Counted from the stretch's first letter, positions 50,853 to 61,195 are shown. The stretch is DNA of 64,000 nucleotides from Polaribacter sp. L3A8 (GCF_009796785.1 NZ_CP047026.1:2710501-2774500); one strand, 5' to 3'. Made by a program: numbers and translations. The notes: generated from the sequence alone by a model not told the origin.

Positions 50853-51026
50853 TTAAAAACCTGTACCAGGCCCCTCAGGTGTTGCACTTGCTGCTTGTGC
50901 TTTTTGTGGATTTAAAATCATATAAGTTCCTAATGCTGTTAATGCTGCATATTTACCGTAATTACCTATCTTTTTAATAGCGTCTTTACGAGTAATTTCT
51001 TTATTTGTTTCTCTATTTTTCTTCAT
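50853..51026 (-). CDS. 57-residue peptide with Tat-like leader
   Basis: ATG 51026 to TAA 50853 encodes 57 residues. It begins MKKNRETNKEITRKDAIKK, continues with a hydrophobic stretch (KYAALTALGTYMILNP), then QKAQAAS and a short tail ending PEGPGTGF. The order of a T-R-K motif, hydrophobic helix and A-Q-A site resembles a twin-arginine (Tat) signal peptide with RK instead of RR; the mature part would be only about 13 residues. A perfect palindromic terminator follows and the T9SS protein gene at 51054 ends just upstream, so it is probably transcribed with that gene. Family unknown; possibilities are a tiny secreted peptide, a membrane peptide or a modified-peptide precursor. Confidence 0.6.
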   Translation of the reverse strand: MKKNRETNKEITRKDAIKKIGNYGKYAALTALGTYMILNPQKAQAASATPEGPGTGF

Positions 51027-51053
51027 AATATTAGTATTTAAAAATCTCGTAAA

Positions 51054-53192
51054 TTATTCTAAAATTATTTTTTTATTTAAACGACCGCTTTCTGTTTCTA
51101 ACTTTACAAAGTAAATACCAGAAGCTAATATTGGTAAAGCAATTTCTATGTTATTGTTTGATGTAAAATTAGAATTCATTACTTGTTTTCCTAAAGTATT
51201 AAAAATAGAAATAGTAGCTTTACCTGGTTGCAAACCTTTAATTGTAAGCATATTATTCATTTTCTTAAAAACTTGCACACCAGCTAACTCTGTAGACACT
51301 GTAGATAGTACGTTTGCTGTAGTTTTTAAAAAGAATCTTCCTGTACCATCTATACTTTCTTTTAAGGTAACTTTAAAATTACCTTCATTTAAATTCGTAA
51401 ACGTATTGTTTAATCTATCTTCTAAATAAACATTAATTCCATCTGGTAAATTTAAGGAGCTTGCAGATATAGTTATTTCTTTCCCAAAAGATGATTTAAT
51501 TCCAATAGGTACTACCATAGCATCATAATCTGAATTTGGTAAAGACTGTACGCTTAATTTTTTATCCTCATTAATTAATCCTGTATAAATTGATAAATCA
51601 TATTCTACACCACCAAACAATGAACCATCAAATCCATTGTCAAAACCAGTTGAAGTACCTTCTATATAATATAGTTTTGTACTATGTATTGAGTTGTCTT
51701 GAGTTACTTTCAACTTTATTTCTGTAGTATTGTTAACACTCTTTAAAAAAGAATCTGTTCCTTGATGACTTAATTGACCTAAAAAGAACGCAACTTTGTT
51801 TGAAGCTGCAGAACCTGCACTTACAAAAAAACCTTGTCCTGGTGCTAATTCAAAATCTGTATCTAAAGGAATACCAGACATTTTTGTAACATAGCCCCCC
51901 ATATTAACCCCCTCTTTATTTTCGTCCCAAAACCAAATAGTAGGTTCAGATAATCTATCTGCTTGAGCATTTCCTGTAAAGAAACCACCTAAATTATGAT
52001 AAGACAAAAATGGATTACCTACATAATTAAAGTTATTACTTCCTTGAGAAATAACTACTTCTGTATAAGCGCCAGAGTAAGTACCAGTAAAAGAAACTTC
52101 AGTATTTGAACCTCCATTATCTAATTTTACACTTAAGCCAGTACCAGCAGGTATTGCGTCTGTACTAGTTGTGGTAAAGTAATTCCAAGCAGGTGTAACA
52201 TTATTATAAGTTGATAACCCTATTCTATTTCCTCCAGAACCATCTGCAAAGTCATTTTCTGCTCTTAGAGAGGAAGCTGTAACTCCTAAAACTGGTGATG
52301 ATAAACTATGCCAACCCTCTGTTAAACCAGCAGCTTTGCTTAATGTTCTTTTATAGGTAATGTTACCTGTTGCTGCACCACTAACAATTAAAGAACTTCC
52401 GTCTTTAATTGTTAAAATTGCTCCAGAAGCCACTGTTAAATCATCAACTGTTACTCCTGTATGTGAACTTATTTCAGGAGAAAACGTAGTACCTGATGGT
52501 ATAACTACATTATCGGTTGTTACAGGAACAGCTTCTTTAGACCAGTTAGTAGAAGTATTCCAATCTGTTGATGTAGTACCTAACCAATTATTATCTAATG
52601 GATTATAATCTAAAACACGAATATTATCTACATAACCAATAGTAGGATTAGTAAGAACCCTACCTGCAGGTACATTATTAAAACCCATATCTGGATAAAA
52701 AACAACTTTATACATAGTACCATTGGTAAACGTATGTGCTCCAGTACCTGCGGTTTTAATTTCAAAAACCAATTCCTGCCATGTATTTACCTTACCAACA
52801 GAAGCATCATAAGTGTTTAAACTTCTTGTTATTAAAGAATTTAAACCCCTATCTGTGTCATCAGCTCCGGCAGTAGATACACCAAAATCTGGTGATGCTG
52901 GATAATTTACCATAACACTTAAAAACTTCTTTTCTGAAGGTGCTATTACTAAATTTGGATTTACATTAATGATAAAACTTCGCCACCATTCTACTGCTGC
53001 TGTTCTACCTACTTGTAAACAATTTTCAGATAAATTTAAACCTGCTTTAGTAGGATTTACAACAACATTTGTATTAAAATTAGTTGAAATTACTACAGGT
53101 TCGTAACCTAATTCAAAATCGTTTACATTAATTTGTCCGTGTATTAATGCTGTACTATAAAGTAACAACAAAAATGTAATTGTTTTTTTCAT
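51054..53192 (-). CDS. Large secreted sugar-binding-like protein with T9SS sorting domain (paralogue 3)
   Basis: A 712-residue exported protein starting at ATG 53192 (signal MKKTITFLLLLYSTALIHGQ); an ATG at 53228 would put 12 polar residues before the signal. The shared domain covers about 21-205 (NLSENCLQVGRTAAVEWWRS ... PDMGFNNVPAGRVLTNPTIG). Next is a segment typical of T9SS surface proteins (about 210-330: W-N-T-S-T-N-W-S, then VPVTTDNVVIPSG and a repeat-rich beta region). A long beta-rich middle follows, with a T9SS sorting domain at the end (about 645-712, LQPGKATISIFNTLGKQVM ... LASGIYFVKLE). It probably anchors to the surface and binds polysaccharide. It lies between the Sus operon terminator and the 57-residue gene. 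Confidence 0.85.
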   Translation of the reverse strand: MKKTITFLLLLYSTALIHGQINVNDFELGYEPVVISTNFNTNVVVNPTKAGLNLSENCLQVGRTAAVEWWRSFIINVNPNLVIAPSEKKFLSVMVNYPASPDFGVSTAGADDTDRGLNSLITRSLNTYDASVGKVNTWQELVFEIKTAGTGAHTFTNGTMYKVVFYPDMGFNNVPAGRVLTNPTIGYVDNIRVLDYNPLDNNWLGTTSTDWNTSTNWSKEAVPVTTDNVVIPSGTTFSPEISSHTGVTVDDLTVASGAILTIKDGSSLIVSGAATGNITYKRTLSKAAGLTEGWHSLSSPVLGVTASSLRAENDFADGSGGNRIGLSTYNNVTPAWNYFTTTSTDAIPAGTGLSVKLDNGGSNTEVSFTGTYSGAYTEVVISQGSNNFNYVGNPFLSYHNLGGFFTGNAQADRLSEPTIWFWDENKEGVNMGGYVTKMSGIPLDTDFELAPGQGFFVSAGSAASNKVAFFLGQLSHQGTDSFLKSVNNTTEIKLKVTQDNSIHSTKLYYIEGTSTGFDNGFDGSLFGGVEYDLSIYTGLINEDKKLSVQSLPNSDYDAMVVPIGIKSSFGKEITISASSLNLPDGINVYLEDRLNNTFTNLNEGNFKVTLKESIDGTGRFFLKTTANVLSTVSTELAGVQVFKKMNNMLTIKGLQPGKATISIFNTLGKQVMNSNFTSNNNIEIALPILASGIYFVKLETESGRLNKKIILE

Positions 53193-53434
53193 GATAATTA
53201 AATTTAAATATTTAGTTAAATTTAACATAAATGAAAACTCAAAAAATAGACATAAATTGAAATTACATGGACTATTATATCAATTTAAAAGATTAACTGT
53301 TAATTAATTACGATTATAATACAAATCAATAGAATGCTGTATCATAAAGAATAAAAAAAACTTTTTAATTTATAAATCTTAATGATAAAAAATCACCTTT
53401 TGTTAGTCTTTAAAATAAAAAATATTGCAATTAA

Positions 53435-53498
53435 AAATGGTTTTTTATTTTAATTACTTCCTTAATTATAAGATTGTAATTAAAACAAAAAACCATTT
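53435..53498 (-). terminator. Long-stem terminator after the Sus operon
   Basis: Arms at 53435-53457 and 53476-53498 pair over 23 bases with a single mismatch (for example AAATGGTTTTTT with AAAAAACCATTT) around an 18-base loop. It lies about 33 bases after the stop of the DUF4998 gene. Confidence 0.8.
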
Positions 53499-53530
53499 AA
53501 AAAATCTAATTGAATAGATATTTTTATATA

Positions 53531-54799
53531 TTATTTTTTTTGCAAACTAAAAGAAGCAATTGTCATAAATCTATTAATATTTACTGGTGGAGCACTTGGC
53601 TCATTTGGATTAATACCATTTGTTAAAGCTAAACCTATTGCAATATCTGTTAAATCTTCTGTTAAAGTAAATTCAATTGTATATGTATTTGCTGGACCAG
53701 AAACTCTTGTAAAGGCTAATGTTTCTGAAGATGTTTCTACATCTATAACATCTGGTAATATATCTCCTAAAGTAGCTGTCATATAAACTTGGTCGTTTAC
53801 ACCATTATAATTATTACCTTCTGTTACTAATGTATAGGTATAGGTACCACTTCTTAATCTCATTTTTTGGTAAATTTTACCATTAACAATATTAGGTTCA
53901 CCTCCATAACCAGAAACAAGATTAAATATTCCACCACCACTATTACTATCATAAACACCATAACCATTATGATTTAATGCACCTTCATTATGAATCCAAT
54001 CTGTTGGTGTTCCATAACGACCTGTACCAATCTCTAACAATTTAAAAGGTTTAGAAGCGTTTTCAAAGTAAGGCGCTTCTGAAATAGGAACAATAGCTTC
54101 TATAACACTATAGTCTGTATAAAAAGTATCTATACTTGTAGAATCTGGCTTAAAAGAAGATCTATATTTAAAAGTATTTCCTGGATTAAAATTACCTAAA
54201 ACTAATTGATAAGTACTGTCTGCAGGAATTGTATAAGATTTAGTTACATTATTATTATCTGTATATTCTAACTCAGAATCGATGATCCCAGAAGAGGTAT
54301 CTACTGGAGCAAACTGAACTACTGCAGAATTATCTGCTATTTGCAATTCGCTTTTTACAAGAGGCCTGTTAATTATTGAATTTTGATAACGTTCTCCATA
54401 CACTTTTCCTAATGTAAAAACAGGTACTGAACTATTTCCTTTATCATCAAAAGTTACAATCTCAAAATTGTACGTATTTTCTTCAAGGTTTTCAATTATT
54501 TGAGAAATATTCGTTGCAATTTGATTTTCTTGTACAGGAATAACTACACTGTCTTTTCTGCTAGCCCAATAAACTCGATAAGAGGTTACTTGTGGATCTG
54601 TGCTTAAAAAAGCATTTAGTTTCATTCTATTTTTACCTGAAAAAATCTTTACTGAATCTAGTTTTCCTGTATAGGAGATTTCACCACCTTCAGTATATTT
54701 CTTAAAATCGTCAGCTTCTACAGAGCAAGCATTTAAACCTATTACTAATACTCCGAACAGAAACAGTGAATATGCTATATTTTTTAACTTATTAATCAT
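53531..54799 (-). CDS. DUF4998/DUF5013 lipoprotein of the Sus operon
   Basis: A 422-residue lipoprotein (Cys25 in IGLNACSVEADDF). Residues about 35-230 match DUF4998 (TEGGEISYTGKLDSVKIFSG, then a stretch of FnIII-like strands). Residues about 240-420 match DUF5013 (ENASKPFKLLEIGTGRYGTP, GALNHNGYGVYDSN, MRLRSGTYTYTLVTEG), a domain typical of surface glycan-binding proteins. It is the last gene of the four-gene SusC-SusD operon, 29 bases after the DUF5126-type gene, and is followed by the long terminator. Probable role: binding the target glycan on the outer membrane surface next to SusCD. Confidence 0.87.
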   Translation of the reverse strand: MINKLKNIAYSLFLFGVLVIGLNACSVEADDFKKYTEGGEISYTGKLDSVKIFSGKNRMKLNAFLSTDPQVTSYRVYWASRKDSVVIPVQENQIATNISQIIENLEENTYNFEIVTFDDKGNSSVPVFTLGKVYGERYQNSIINRPLVKSELQIADNSAVVQFAPVDTSSGIIDSELEYTDNNNVTKSYTIPADSTYQLVLGNFNPGNTFKYRSSFKPDSTSIDTFYTDYSVIEAIVPISEAPYFENASKPFKLLEIGTGRYGTPTDWIHNEGALNHNGYGVYDSNSGGGIFNLVSGYGGEPNIVNGKIYQKMRLRSGTYTYTLVTEGNNYNGVNDQVYMTATLGDILPDVIDVETSSETLAFTRVSGPANTYTIEFTLTEDLTDIAIGLALTNGINPNEPSAPPVNINRFMTIASFSLQKK

Positions 54800-54828
54800 A
54801 ATATTAATTAATTTATTAGTATTTATTA

Positions 54829-56037
54829 TTATCTAGGATCTCCGTAAACTCTCATTTCTGCAATCGCTAAACGGCCACCACCAGCCCAATTTTTTAAGTT
54901 GTTAATTCTTAAATATCTATATTTAGGTGATGTAATAGGAATTGGCCAATTGAAACCATCTTGTGCAAATTCTAAATCTTCAGCATTTTGCTGTGTTAAA
55001 GGCAACCCAGAAGGTTTTACAACTTCATAGGTACCTAACAAATCCCAACTATCATAACTTCCGTCTGTACTTGGATTATTTGAACCCCAAATCTCAAAAT
55101 TACGCATGTTAAATTGCCAATAATAAATATAGCCTGCTGCAGTTCCTTGTGGATAATCCCAGATTTTAACACGACTTATTTTTAATTCCTGTCCTAAATC
55201 TATAGTAAATGAATGAGGAGCAGGTGCAGAAGCATCTGTAATATAAATTCTTGGCCAGCCTATAAAATTATTATCAAATAATCTATCTAGACCGAATCCA
55301 AAATCATTTGTTGGAGCATCTCCTGGTAATGGAAATCCAGCATATTGTGTTCTTGGTATTTCTGTTTCAAAAATTGGTTTTACCGCTTGAAATAATGTAT
55401 CTGAAGTATTTAAAAAACGATCACGAATTGTAAATGCAAAATCTCTAGATATTGTATCTAAACCTCTAACTGTTCTAAAAATTTCATCTGTACCTGTGTA
55501 CACACTATTAGCAGTTGTTTCCCAATCTCCATTCTCATCTTTTTCCATTACTAAAATAGCAATATCAGCTCTTTCTGGATTTTTAGCTTCTAAAAACAAA
55601 CCACCAAAATCAGGCCCCACTGAAAGACTTTTGTAAATATCGTAAATAGGAGAATCTAAAGGATTTACTGTTATAATAATTGGTGCAGATTCAATTTCGT
55701 TTCTACTTACTGTAACTAAACTTACTTCTCTAGGACCAGCAATAGAAAAACCATCGAGCTCTATTGTTTTTTTATAAAATGAAGACTTTACTTCAATTTC
55801 TTTACCAGTATCTAACTTATAAAGTGCTTTTACATATAGTAAATTATCATCTTTAGGTAGTGAATATGTAATTTTAGATTTACCTGCCGCATTTGTAACA
55901 GAAATATTAGTTAACTGCTCTGGTACAGTACTATTTTCACTTAAAGGTTCGTTAAAATTATCACTTTTATCACAAGAAGTTAATGTTGCGACTATACAAA
56001 GTATACATAAACAGGTTTTAAATATTAAGTATCTCAT
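54829..56037 (-). CDS. DUF4959/DUF5126/DUF5000 lipoprotein of the Sus operon
   Basis: A 402-residue lipoprotein (Cys23 in TLTSCDKSDNF). The order of domains fits the common Sus-locus protein: DUF4959-like (about 30-125), DUF5126-like (about 128-225, with GPDFGGLFLEAKNPERADIA), and DUF5000, a discoidin-like galactose-binding fold (about 235-402, with HSFTIDLGQELKISRVKIWD and the ending AIAEMRVYGDP). Known context: such proteins accompany SusCD and bind the polysaccharide. It follows susD by 21 bases and precedes the DUF4998 gene by 29. Confidence 0.88.
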   Translation of the reverse strand: MRYLIFKTCLCILCIVATLTSCDKSDNFNEPLSENSTVPEQLTNISVTNAAGKSKITYSLPKDDNLLYVKALYKLDTGKEIEVKSSFYKKTIELDGFSIAGPREVSLVTVSRNEIESAPIIITVNPLDSPIYDIYKSLSVGPDFGGLFLEAKNPERADIAILVMEKDENGDWETTANSVYTGTDEIFRTVRGLDTISRDFAFTIRDRFLNTSDTLFQAVKPIFETEIPRTQYAGFPLPGDAPTNDFGFGLDRLFDNNFIGWPRIYITDASAPAPHSFTIDLGQELKISRVKIWDYPQGTAAGYIYYWQFNMRNFEIWGSNNPSTDGSYDSWDLLGTYEVVKPSGLPLTQQNAEDLEFAQDGFNWPIPITSPKYRYLRINNLKNWAGGGRLAIAEMRVYGDPR

Positions 56038-56058
56038 AATTTATTATTTTAGAATTGA

Positions 56059-57993
56059 TTACCAACCTGGGTTTTGCTCCAAATTAGGGTTTTGTAATAA
56101 TGTGTTTTCAGAAATTGGCCATAAATAATCTCTTGGTGCAACAAATCTTTGTAGTTCTAAAGTTTGTATTTGATAATATTCAGCTTCTTCAATTCCAGTA
56201 AAGTTCCATCCTTGAATTGGTTTATTTAATTCTTCAGCAGCTTTTTTCCAACGTCTTAAATCCCAAAATCTTTGTCCTTCGAAAGACATTTCGATTAGCC
56301 TCTCATGATGAATTATTTCCCTCATACCTTCTTTAGTGGTGTATTTTGATGGATTTACAGAATACGTAGACCAAGATGTAGCAACACCCTTTAAACCAGC
56401 TCTTGCTCTAACTAAATCTATATATCTTAAAACTTCTGGTGTTGGCCCAGAAGCTTCATTTAAAGCCTCTGCATACAAAAGGTATAAGTCTGCCAATCTT
56501 AGTTCTGGCCAAGCATAAGTTCTATAAGGGTTTTGAGTAGAATTCGTCATCCTTCTATCTATCAACTTCTTAATATAATATCCTGTAACATTGTAAAGTA
56601 CACCCGCATTACTACCCGAATAATCGTTAAATTTAGAACGAATTACCCAAGTATCTTCATCTGATCTAGATGGACTATCGTCTTTATAAAAAGTACTCCC
56701 ATCAAAACCTAAATTTGCATAAAAACGAGGCTCTCTATCAAAATGAATCCTAGCTGTTCTATATCCTTCTAAAATATTATAACGATGGTCTGCATCTCCA
56801 ATTCTTAAATCTGTATCATTCCCAAAGTTTAAAGTTCTATCTTCATTCATAGGTACTCCATTTTTAGTGTAGTACATTTTAGCTATTTTTAATGGTGGTG
56901 ATAATATTTTTTGGGCTAAAGTATGCGTGTATTCTGAGCTCAAAGGAACCATACAATAATACTGTAAAGCTCCTGTTCTACTATTTGGATTGGACCATAT
57001 TACCTCTTGATTCCATCGCTCTGTAACAGCCTGTCTAATACTCATTTTAGTTAATGTAGTATCGGATAAATTAAACTGATTTTGAGGAAAGTAATACAAA
57101 CTACTTCCTATAGCTTCTGCAGATTGAATAGCAGCTAACGCAGCATCTGCGGCTTTATTCCATTTTTCAGAATCTGATGTTGTGCTTATTAACTGCCTTC
57201 CTTTACTATCTGTAAAACCTGCATAATCTGGATTTCCATTAAATAAAGGGCTAGCTGCCATTGTTAATAATTTGGCTTTTATACCCAATGCAATTGGCCT
57301 TGTAATTCTACCTAATTCATTGGTAACATCTTGTATAGATTCTGGTAATTTTTCTGCAGATGTATCTAATAAATTTGATATATAAGTTACACAATCATCA
57401 AAAGGTTCTCTAAAAACATTTATTTCTTCTGTTGATGCTTCAATAGGAATATTCTTATCTATAATAGGAATTGGCCCATACATTCTTAATAAATAATAAT
57501 GATAATAAGCTTTTAAAAATTGCGCTTCAGCAATCCAACGTTGTCTTTCTGAAGCATCTAAATCTCTAACATTATCAGTATTACTAACAGCTTCTATAAA
57601 AATATTACAATGTCTAATACCATCATAAATATCGTAGTTGTTCGATGGACCAGCACCATCTCTATTACCGTCCCAAGCGTTTTGAAAAACTGTACCTACA
57701 GCTTGGCTACCAATGGCTATTTGGGTACTAGGCATATTAGGAAGTGCAACATTATTTTTCCAAACTTCATCTCCTGATAACATACCTATGTTATAATTAA
57801 TATCTCCGTTTTTTGGTATGTATGAATAACAAGTAAACAAGTATTTTTCGGCCTCATTTCTTAGTGTAAAGGCATTATCTATAGTTGCTACATTATCAGG
57901 AACTATATCTAAAAAACTATCGCAAGATTGAAAACTTATAGTTAGTGCCACAAACACAGCAAATACTTTAATTTTTTTAAAATACAAACTCAT
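56059..57993 (-). CDS. susD: SusD/RagB-family nutrient-binding lipoprotein
   Basis: A 644-residue outer-membrane lipoprotein that captures glycan and closes over the SusC channel. Starting at ATG 57993 gives the signal MSLYFKKIKVFAVFVALTIS with lipobox SFQSC; ATG 58017 (adding MINLKNKK) cannot be excluded. SusD N-terminal helices (TPR-like) include NEAEKYLFTCYSYIPKNGD and AEAQFLKAYYHYYLLRMYG. The C-terminal RagB signature includes RLADLYLLYAEALNEASGP and EGQRFWDLRRWKKA. It lies directly after susC on the same transcript. Confidence 0.95.
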   Translation of the reverse strand: MSLYFKKIKVFAVFVALTISFQSCDSFLDIVPDNVATIDNAFTLRNEAEKYLFTCYSYIPKNGDINYNIGMLSGDEVWKNNVALPNMPSTQIAIGSQAVGTVFQNAWDGNRDGAGPSNNYDIYDGIRHCNIFIEAVSNTDNVRDLDASERQRWIAEAQFLKAYYHYYLLRMYGPIPIIDKNIPIEASTEEINVFREPFDDCVTYISNLLDTSAEKLPESIQDVTNELGRITRPIALGIKAKLLTMAASPLFNGNPDYAGFTDSKGRQLISTTSDSEKWNKAADAALAAIQSAEAIGSSLYYFPQNQFNLSDTTLTKMSIRQAVTERWNQEVIWSNPNSRTGALQYYCMVPLSSEYTHTLAQKILSPPLKIAKMYYTKNGVPMNEDRTLNFGNDTDLRIGDADHRYNILEGYRTARIHFDREPRFYANLGFDGSTFYKDDSPSRSDEDTWVIRSKFNDYSGSNAGVLYNVTGYYIKKLIDRRMTNSTQNPYRTYAWPELRLADLYLLYAEALNEASGPTPEVLRYIDLVRARAGLKGVATSWSTYSVNPSKYTTKEGMREIIHHERLIEMSFEGQRFWDLRRWKKAAEELNKPIQGWNFTGIEEAEYYQIQTLELQRFVAPRDYLWPISENTLLQNPNLEQNPGW

Positions 57994-58021
57994 TTTTTTA
58001 TTTTTTAAATTAATCATTTTT

Positions 58022-61000
58022 TTAAAATCTAGCTGTTAATCCAATATTATAGGTGCTTTGTATTGGATATCCTAATCCATTAGCTCCTTGTTCTGGATCC
58101 CACAAATCAAAAGAACTCCAAACCGCAACATTAATAGCACTTGCATATACTCTTAAATTTTTAAGTCCTAATTTTTTATAAAAATTTTCTGGAGCATTGT
58201 AACCAGCTTCTATATTTTTAAGTCTTAAAAAAGCTCCATTTCTCATCCACCAAGTTGATGTTTGATTGTTATTAACTTCTTGATTAGTACTTAGTCTAGG
58301 CCAAAATGCGTAAATATCTCTATTTTCTTCAGACCAGTGACTGTCTGCAATTGCTTGTAATAAACCACTTTCTGATCTTCCATTAATAAAAAATGGCTGA
58401 ATTAATGATGGGTTTATAAAAAAGCTAGATCTACCAGAACCTTGAAAGAAAATACTTAGATCAAAACCTTTGTAACCTACTGTACCTCCAAAACCAAAAA
58501 TAAGCTCTGGCACTCTTGGTAAACCAATTGGTACTCTATCTGTATTACTAATTACGCCATCTCCATTTACATCTCTATATTTAATATCTCCACCACGAAC
58601 ATCCCCAAACTGAGTAGGTGAATTGGCAACTTCTTCGTCATCAATAAACAAACGCTCTGCAATAAGACCATAAGTTTGTGCTACTGAATTCCCTTTTTGT
58701 CTTAAATAAGATAGTTCATCAGGATAATCAAGCTCTGCAAACTGTAAAACCTTACTTCTAGAGTAGGTTAGGTTACCACGTAAACTAGTCCACCAATCTC
58801 TACCAAACTGTTTATTATAATCTAAAGCTAATTCAAAACCTTGTGTTTGTGCTTCACCAAAATTAGTTCTAGGCGTAAGTTGCAAACCTTGAGTTGCACC
58901 CACATCTTGTCTTACCTGAAGTATATTTGATCTTGTTTGTCTGAAATAATCTGCATTAATTGTTAAAGAATTTAAAATTTCAAAATCAATTCCAAGATTT
59001 AATTGTTCAGAAGTTTCCCAACTAATATTTCTATTTGCATAACTTGTTGTTGATACACCAGGTCTAGAAAACTCAAAATCCTGACCAAAAGTAGCTCCAT
59101 AAGTATTATCATTAAGATTTACACCAGCTAAATAGAAAAATCGATCTTGAGCTGTTCCCCCAATATCATCATTACCAACAGTACCAAAAGTAGCTCTAAA
59201 TTTAAAATCTGTTAATACGTTTTTAACTGGCTCAAAAAATTTCTCATTAGAAACTCTGTATGCTAAACCTACTGAAGGAAAGAAACCAAATCTTTTTCCA
59301 GAATCAAAACGTTCAGAACCATTATAACCAAAATTGAATTCTACTAAATATCTACTATCATAATCATAAGTAAATCTACCAGAGAAACTATTGTTTCTTC
59401 TTGGCAAAGATGCTTCTAAAAACCCTGCATTTCCTGTTTGAAAACTTTGCAATAAGTTAACTAACATTCCTGAAACATTGTGTACTTTATTAAACGTTCT
59501 ATTATAGTTTATAGCTGTCTCTATATGTATTCTAGCATCTATATTTTTTTCACCTGGACTGTAATCTAAAAATTCAGTACCTGCTCCTGCAAGACCACCA
59601 ATAGCACCTTCACTACCATCATTAATTACATTTAATATAATTTCTCCGTTTTCTGGGTTTTTTCTTGATGAGTAATAAAAGGGGTTAAAACCTCTACTTA
59701 CATCAAAGTATTGAAATCTTCTGATATAACCCATTGCTCTAGCACTTAAGCCTTCTGTTATAAAGTCTAAATCTTGTTTTAACTCTAATTGTACCTGAAA
59801 AGTTGAGTTTTTATATTCTTGAAAACCACTTACAGCTTCTGCATAAGGGTTTTGAGCTAAAACACCACTTCCTGGTCTTGTTTCTGCACCACCAAACATT
59901 GGGTGTGTTGTAAATGGTGAAAGTTCTGCTGGATAAATGTCTGGAAACAATACTGGATTTGAATACAAAGCAGAACTAAAAATACGTTGTCCCCCATTTA
60001 CTCTTCTACCTTGAGCATCTCTTCCTCCAATTGGCCCTTTGTAATCATCAAACTGACCATACATTCTTATGATACCTTCTGTTGTTGGTGTTAACTGTAA
60101 ATTTATGTTTGTTCTTATTGAATAATTTTGCAATTTTATATTATTATCCACACCATTTAAACTGTTTTGTTTAATTAAACCATTATCTACATTAAATGTA
60201 CCTGCAACGTAATAACGAGCTTTTTCAGCACCTCCACTTGCACTTATATTAAATGCTTGGTTCCAAGAAAAATCTTTTATCAATCTATCTATCCAATTAT
60301 TATTTGGGTATAATAAAGGATTATCGCCAGCTGCTGTTCTTTCAATTTTGTTTTGAGAGTAAGGCAATTGCGCTAAAGGATCTCTAGTTAAATTTGCTTC
60401 GTTTGCCAACTTCATGTAGGTAATGTTATCTGCCATTTTAAAGTTGTCTGTGTTAGAAGAAAACCTGTTCTCTATTCTAACGTCAAATTTAGCTGCACCA
60501 ACTTTACCTACTTTTGTTGAAATTAAAACCACTCCATTTGCACCACGCGCTCCATATATAGAGGAAGCTGCAGCATCTTTTAAAACAGAGAAAGAATCAA
60601 TATCATCTGGTTGTAATCTGGCCATATCTGTATTTGTAGATTCAATACCATCAATAAGAATTAATGGATTTTGCCTACCAGTTCCGAAAGAACTTAAACC
60701 TCTAATAAAAAAGTCGGAATTATCTGCTCCTGGCTCACCACTTCTTTGAAAAGCAATCATACCTGCAACCCTACCAGCTAACATTGAGGTAAGATTACTT
60801 GTAGGTGCTTGCAGTTCTGATGGAGTAATTGTAGTAATAGAACTTACCAAACTCTCTTTTTTCTGAGTACCAAAACCTACTAGTACAATTTCATCAAGTT
60901 GATTGTCATCATTTTCTAAAACTACATTTATTGATTTTTGATTTTTAACAGCAACTTCTTTCTTTTTGTACCCTAAATAGGCAAAAACTAAAACGGCATC

Positions 61001-61195
61001 TGTATTTGACACTGAAATTACATATTGACCGTCAAAATTTGTTGAAAATCCATTCGTGGTCCCTTTCTCTAAAACACTGGCTCCAGGTAAAAGGTTTCCT
61101 TCCGGGTCTTTTACAGTTCCCTCTATTGAAATTTGCGAAAACACAGTTTGGGCAAGTAAAATAAATAAGACGATTAGATGTTTTGTATTCTTCAT
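58022..61195 (-). CDS. susC: SusC/RagA-family TonB-dependent glycan transporter
   Basis: A 1057-residue outer-membrane protein. Signal peptide about 1-20, carboxypeptidase-like domain about 22-95 (ISIEGTVKDPEGNLLPGASV), the SusC signature region IVLVGFGTQKKESLVSSI (about 104-121), plug about 115-235 (FIRGLSSFGTGRQNPLILID), barrel to the C-terminus ending STYNIGLTARF. It imports oligosaccharides in an energy-dependent way together with SusD. It is the first gene of a four-gene operon (susC, susD, DUF5126-type, DUF4998-type). No regulator of the locus lies within the window. Confidence 0.96.
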   Translation of the reverse strand: MKNTKHLIVLFILLAQTVFSQISIEGTVKDPEGNLLPGASVLEKGTTNGFSTNFDGQYVISVSNTDAVLVFAYLGYKKKEVAVKNQKSINVVLENDDNQLDEIVLVGFGTQKKESLVSSITTITPSELQAPTSNLTSMLAGRVAGMIAFQRSGEPGADNSDFFIRGLSSFGTGRQNPLILIDGIESTNTDMARLQPDDIDSFSVLKDAAASSIYGARGANGVVLISTKVGKVGAAKFDVRIENRFSSNTDNFKMADNITYMKLANEANLTRDPLAQLPYSQNKIERTAAGDNPLLYPNNNWIDRLIKDFSWNQAFNISASGGAEKARYYVAGTFNVDNGLIKQNSLNGVDNNIKLQNYSIRTNINLQLTPTTEGIIRMYGQFDDYKGPIGGRDAQGRRVNGGQRIFSSALYSNPVLFPDIYPAELSPFTTHPMFGGAETRPGSGVLAQNPYAEAVSGFQEYKNSTFQVQLELKQDLDFITEGLSARAMGYIRRFQYFDVSRGFNPFYYSSRKNPENGEIILNVINDGSEGAIGGLAGAGTEFLDYSPGEKNIDARIHIETAINYNRTFNKVHNVSGMLVNLLQSFQTGNAGFLEASLPRRNNSFSGRFTYDYDSRYLVEFNFGYNGSERFDSGKRFGFFPSVGLAYRVSNEKFFEPVKNVLTDFKFRATFGTVGNDDIGGTAQDRFFYLAGVNLNDNTYGATFGQDFEFSRPGVSTTSYANRNISWETSEQLNLGIDFEILNSLTINADYFRQTRSNILQVRQDVGATQGLQLTPRTNFGEAQTQGFELALDYNKQFGRDWWTSLRGNLTYSRSKVLQFAELDYPDELSYLRQKGNSVAQTYGLIAERLFIDDEEVANSPTQFGDVRGGDIKYRDVNGDGVISNTDRVPIGLPRVPELIFGFGGTVGYKGFDLSIFFQGSGRSSFFINPSLIQPFFINGRSESGLLQAIADSHWSEENRDIYAFWPRLSTNQEVNNNQTSTWWMRNGAFLRLKNIEAGYNAPENFYKKLGLKNLRVYASAINVAVWSSFDLWDPEQGANGLGYPIQSTYNIGLTARF

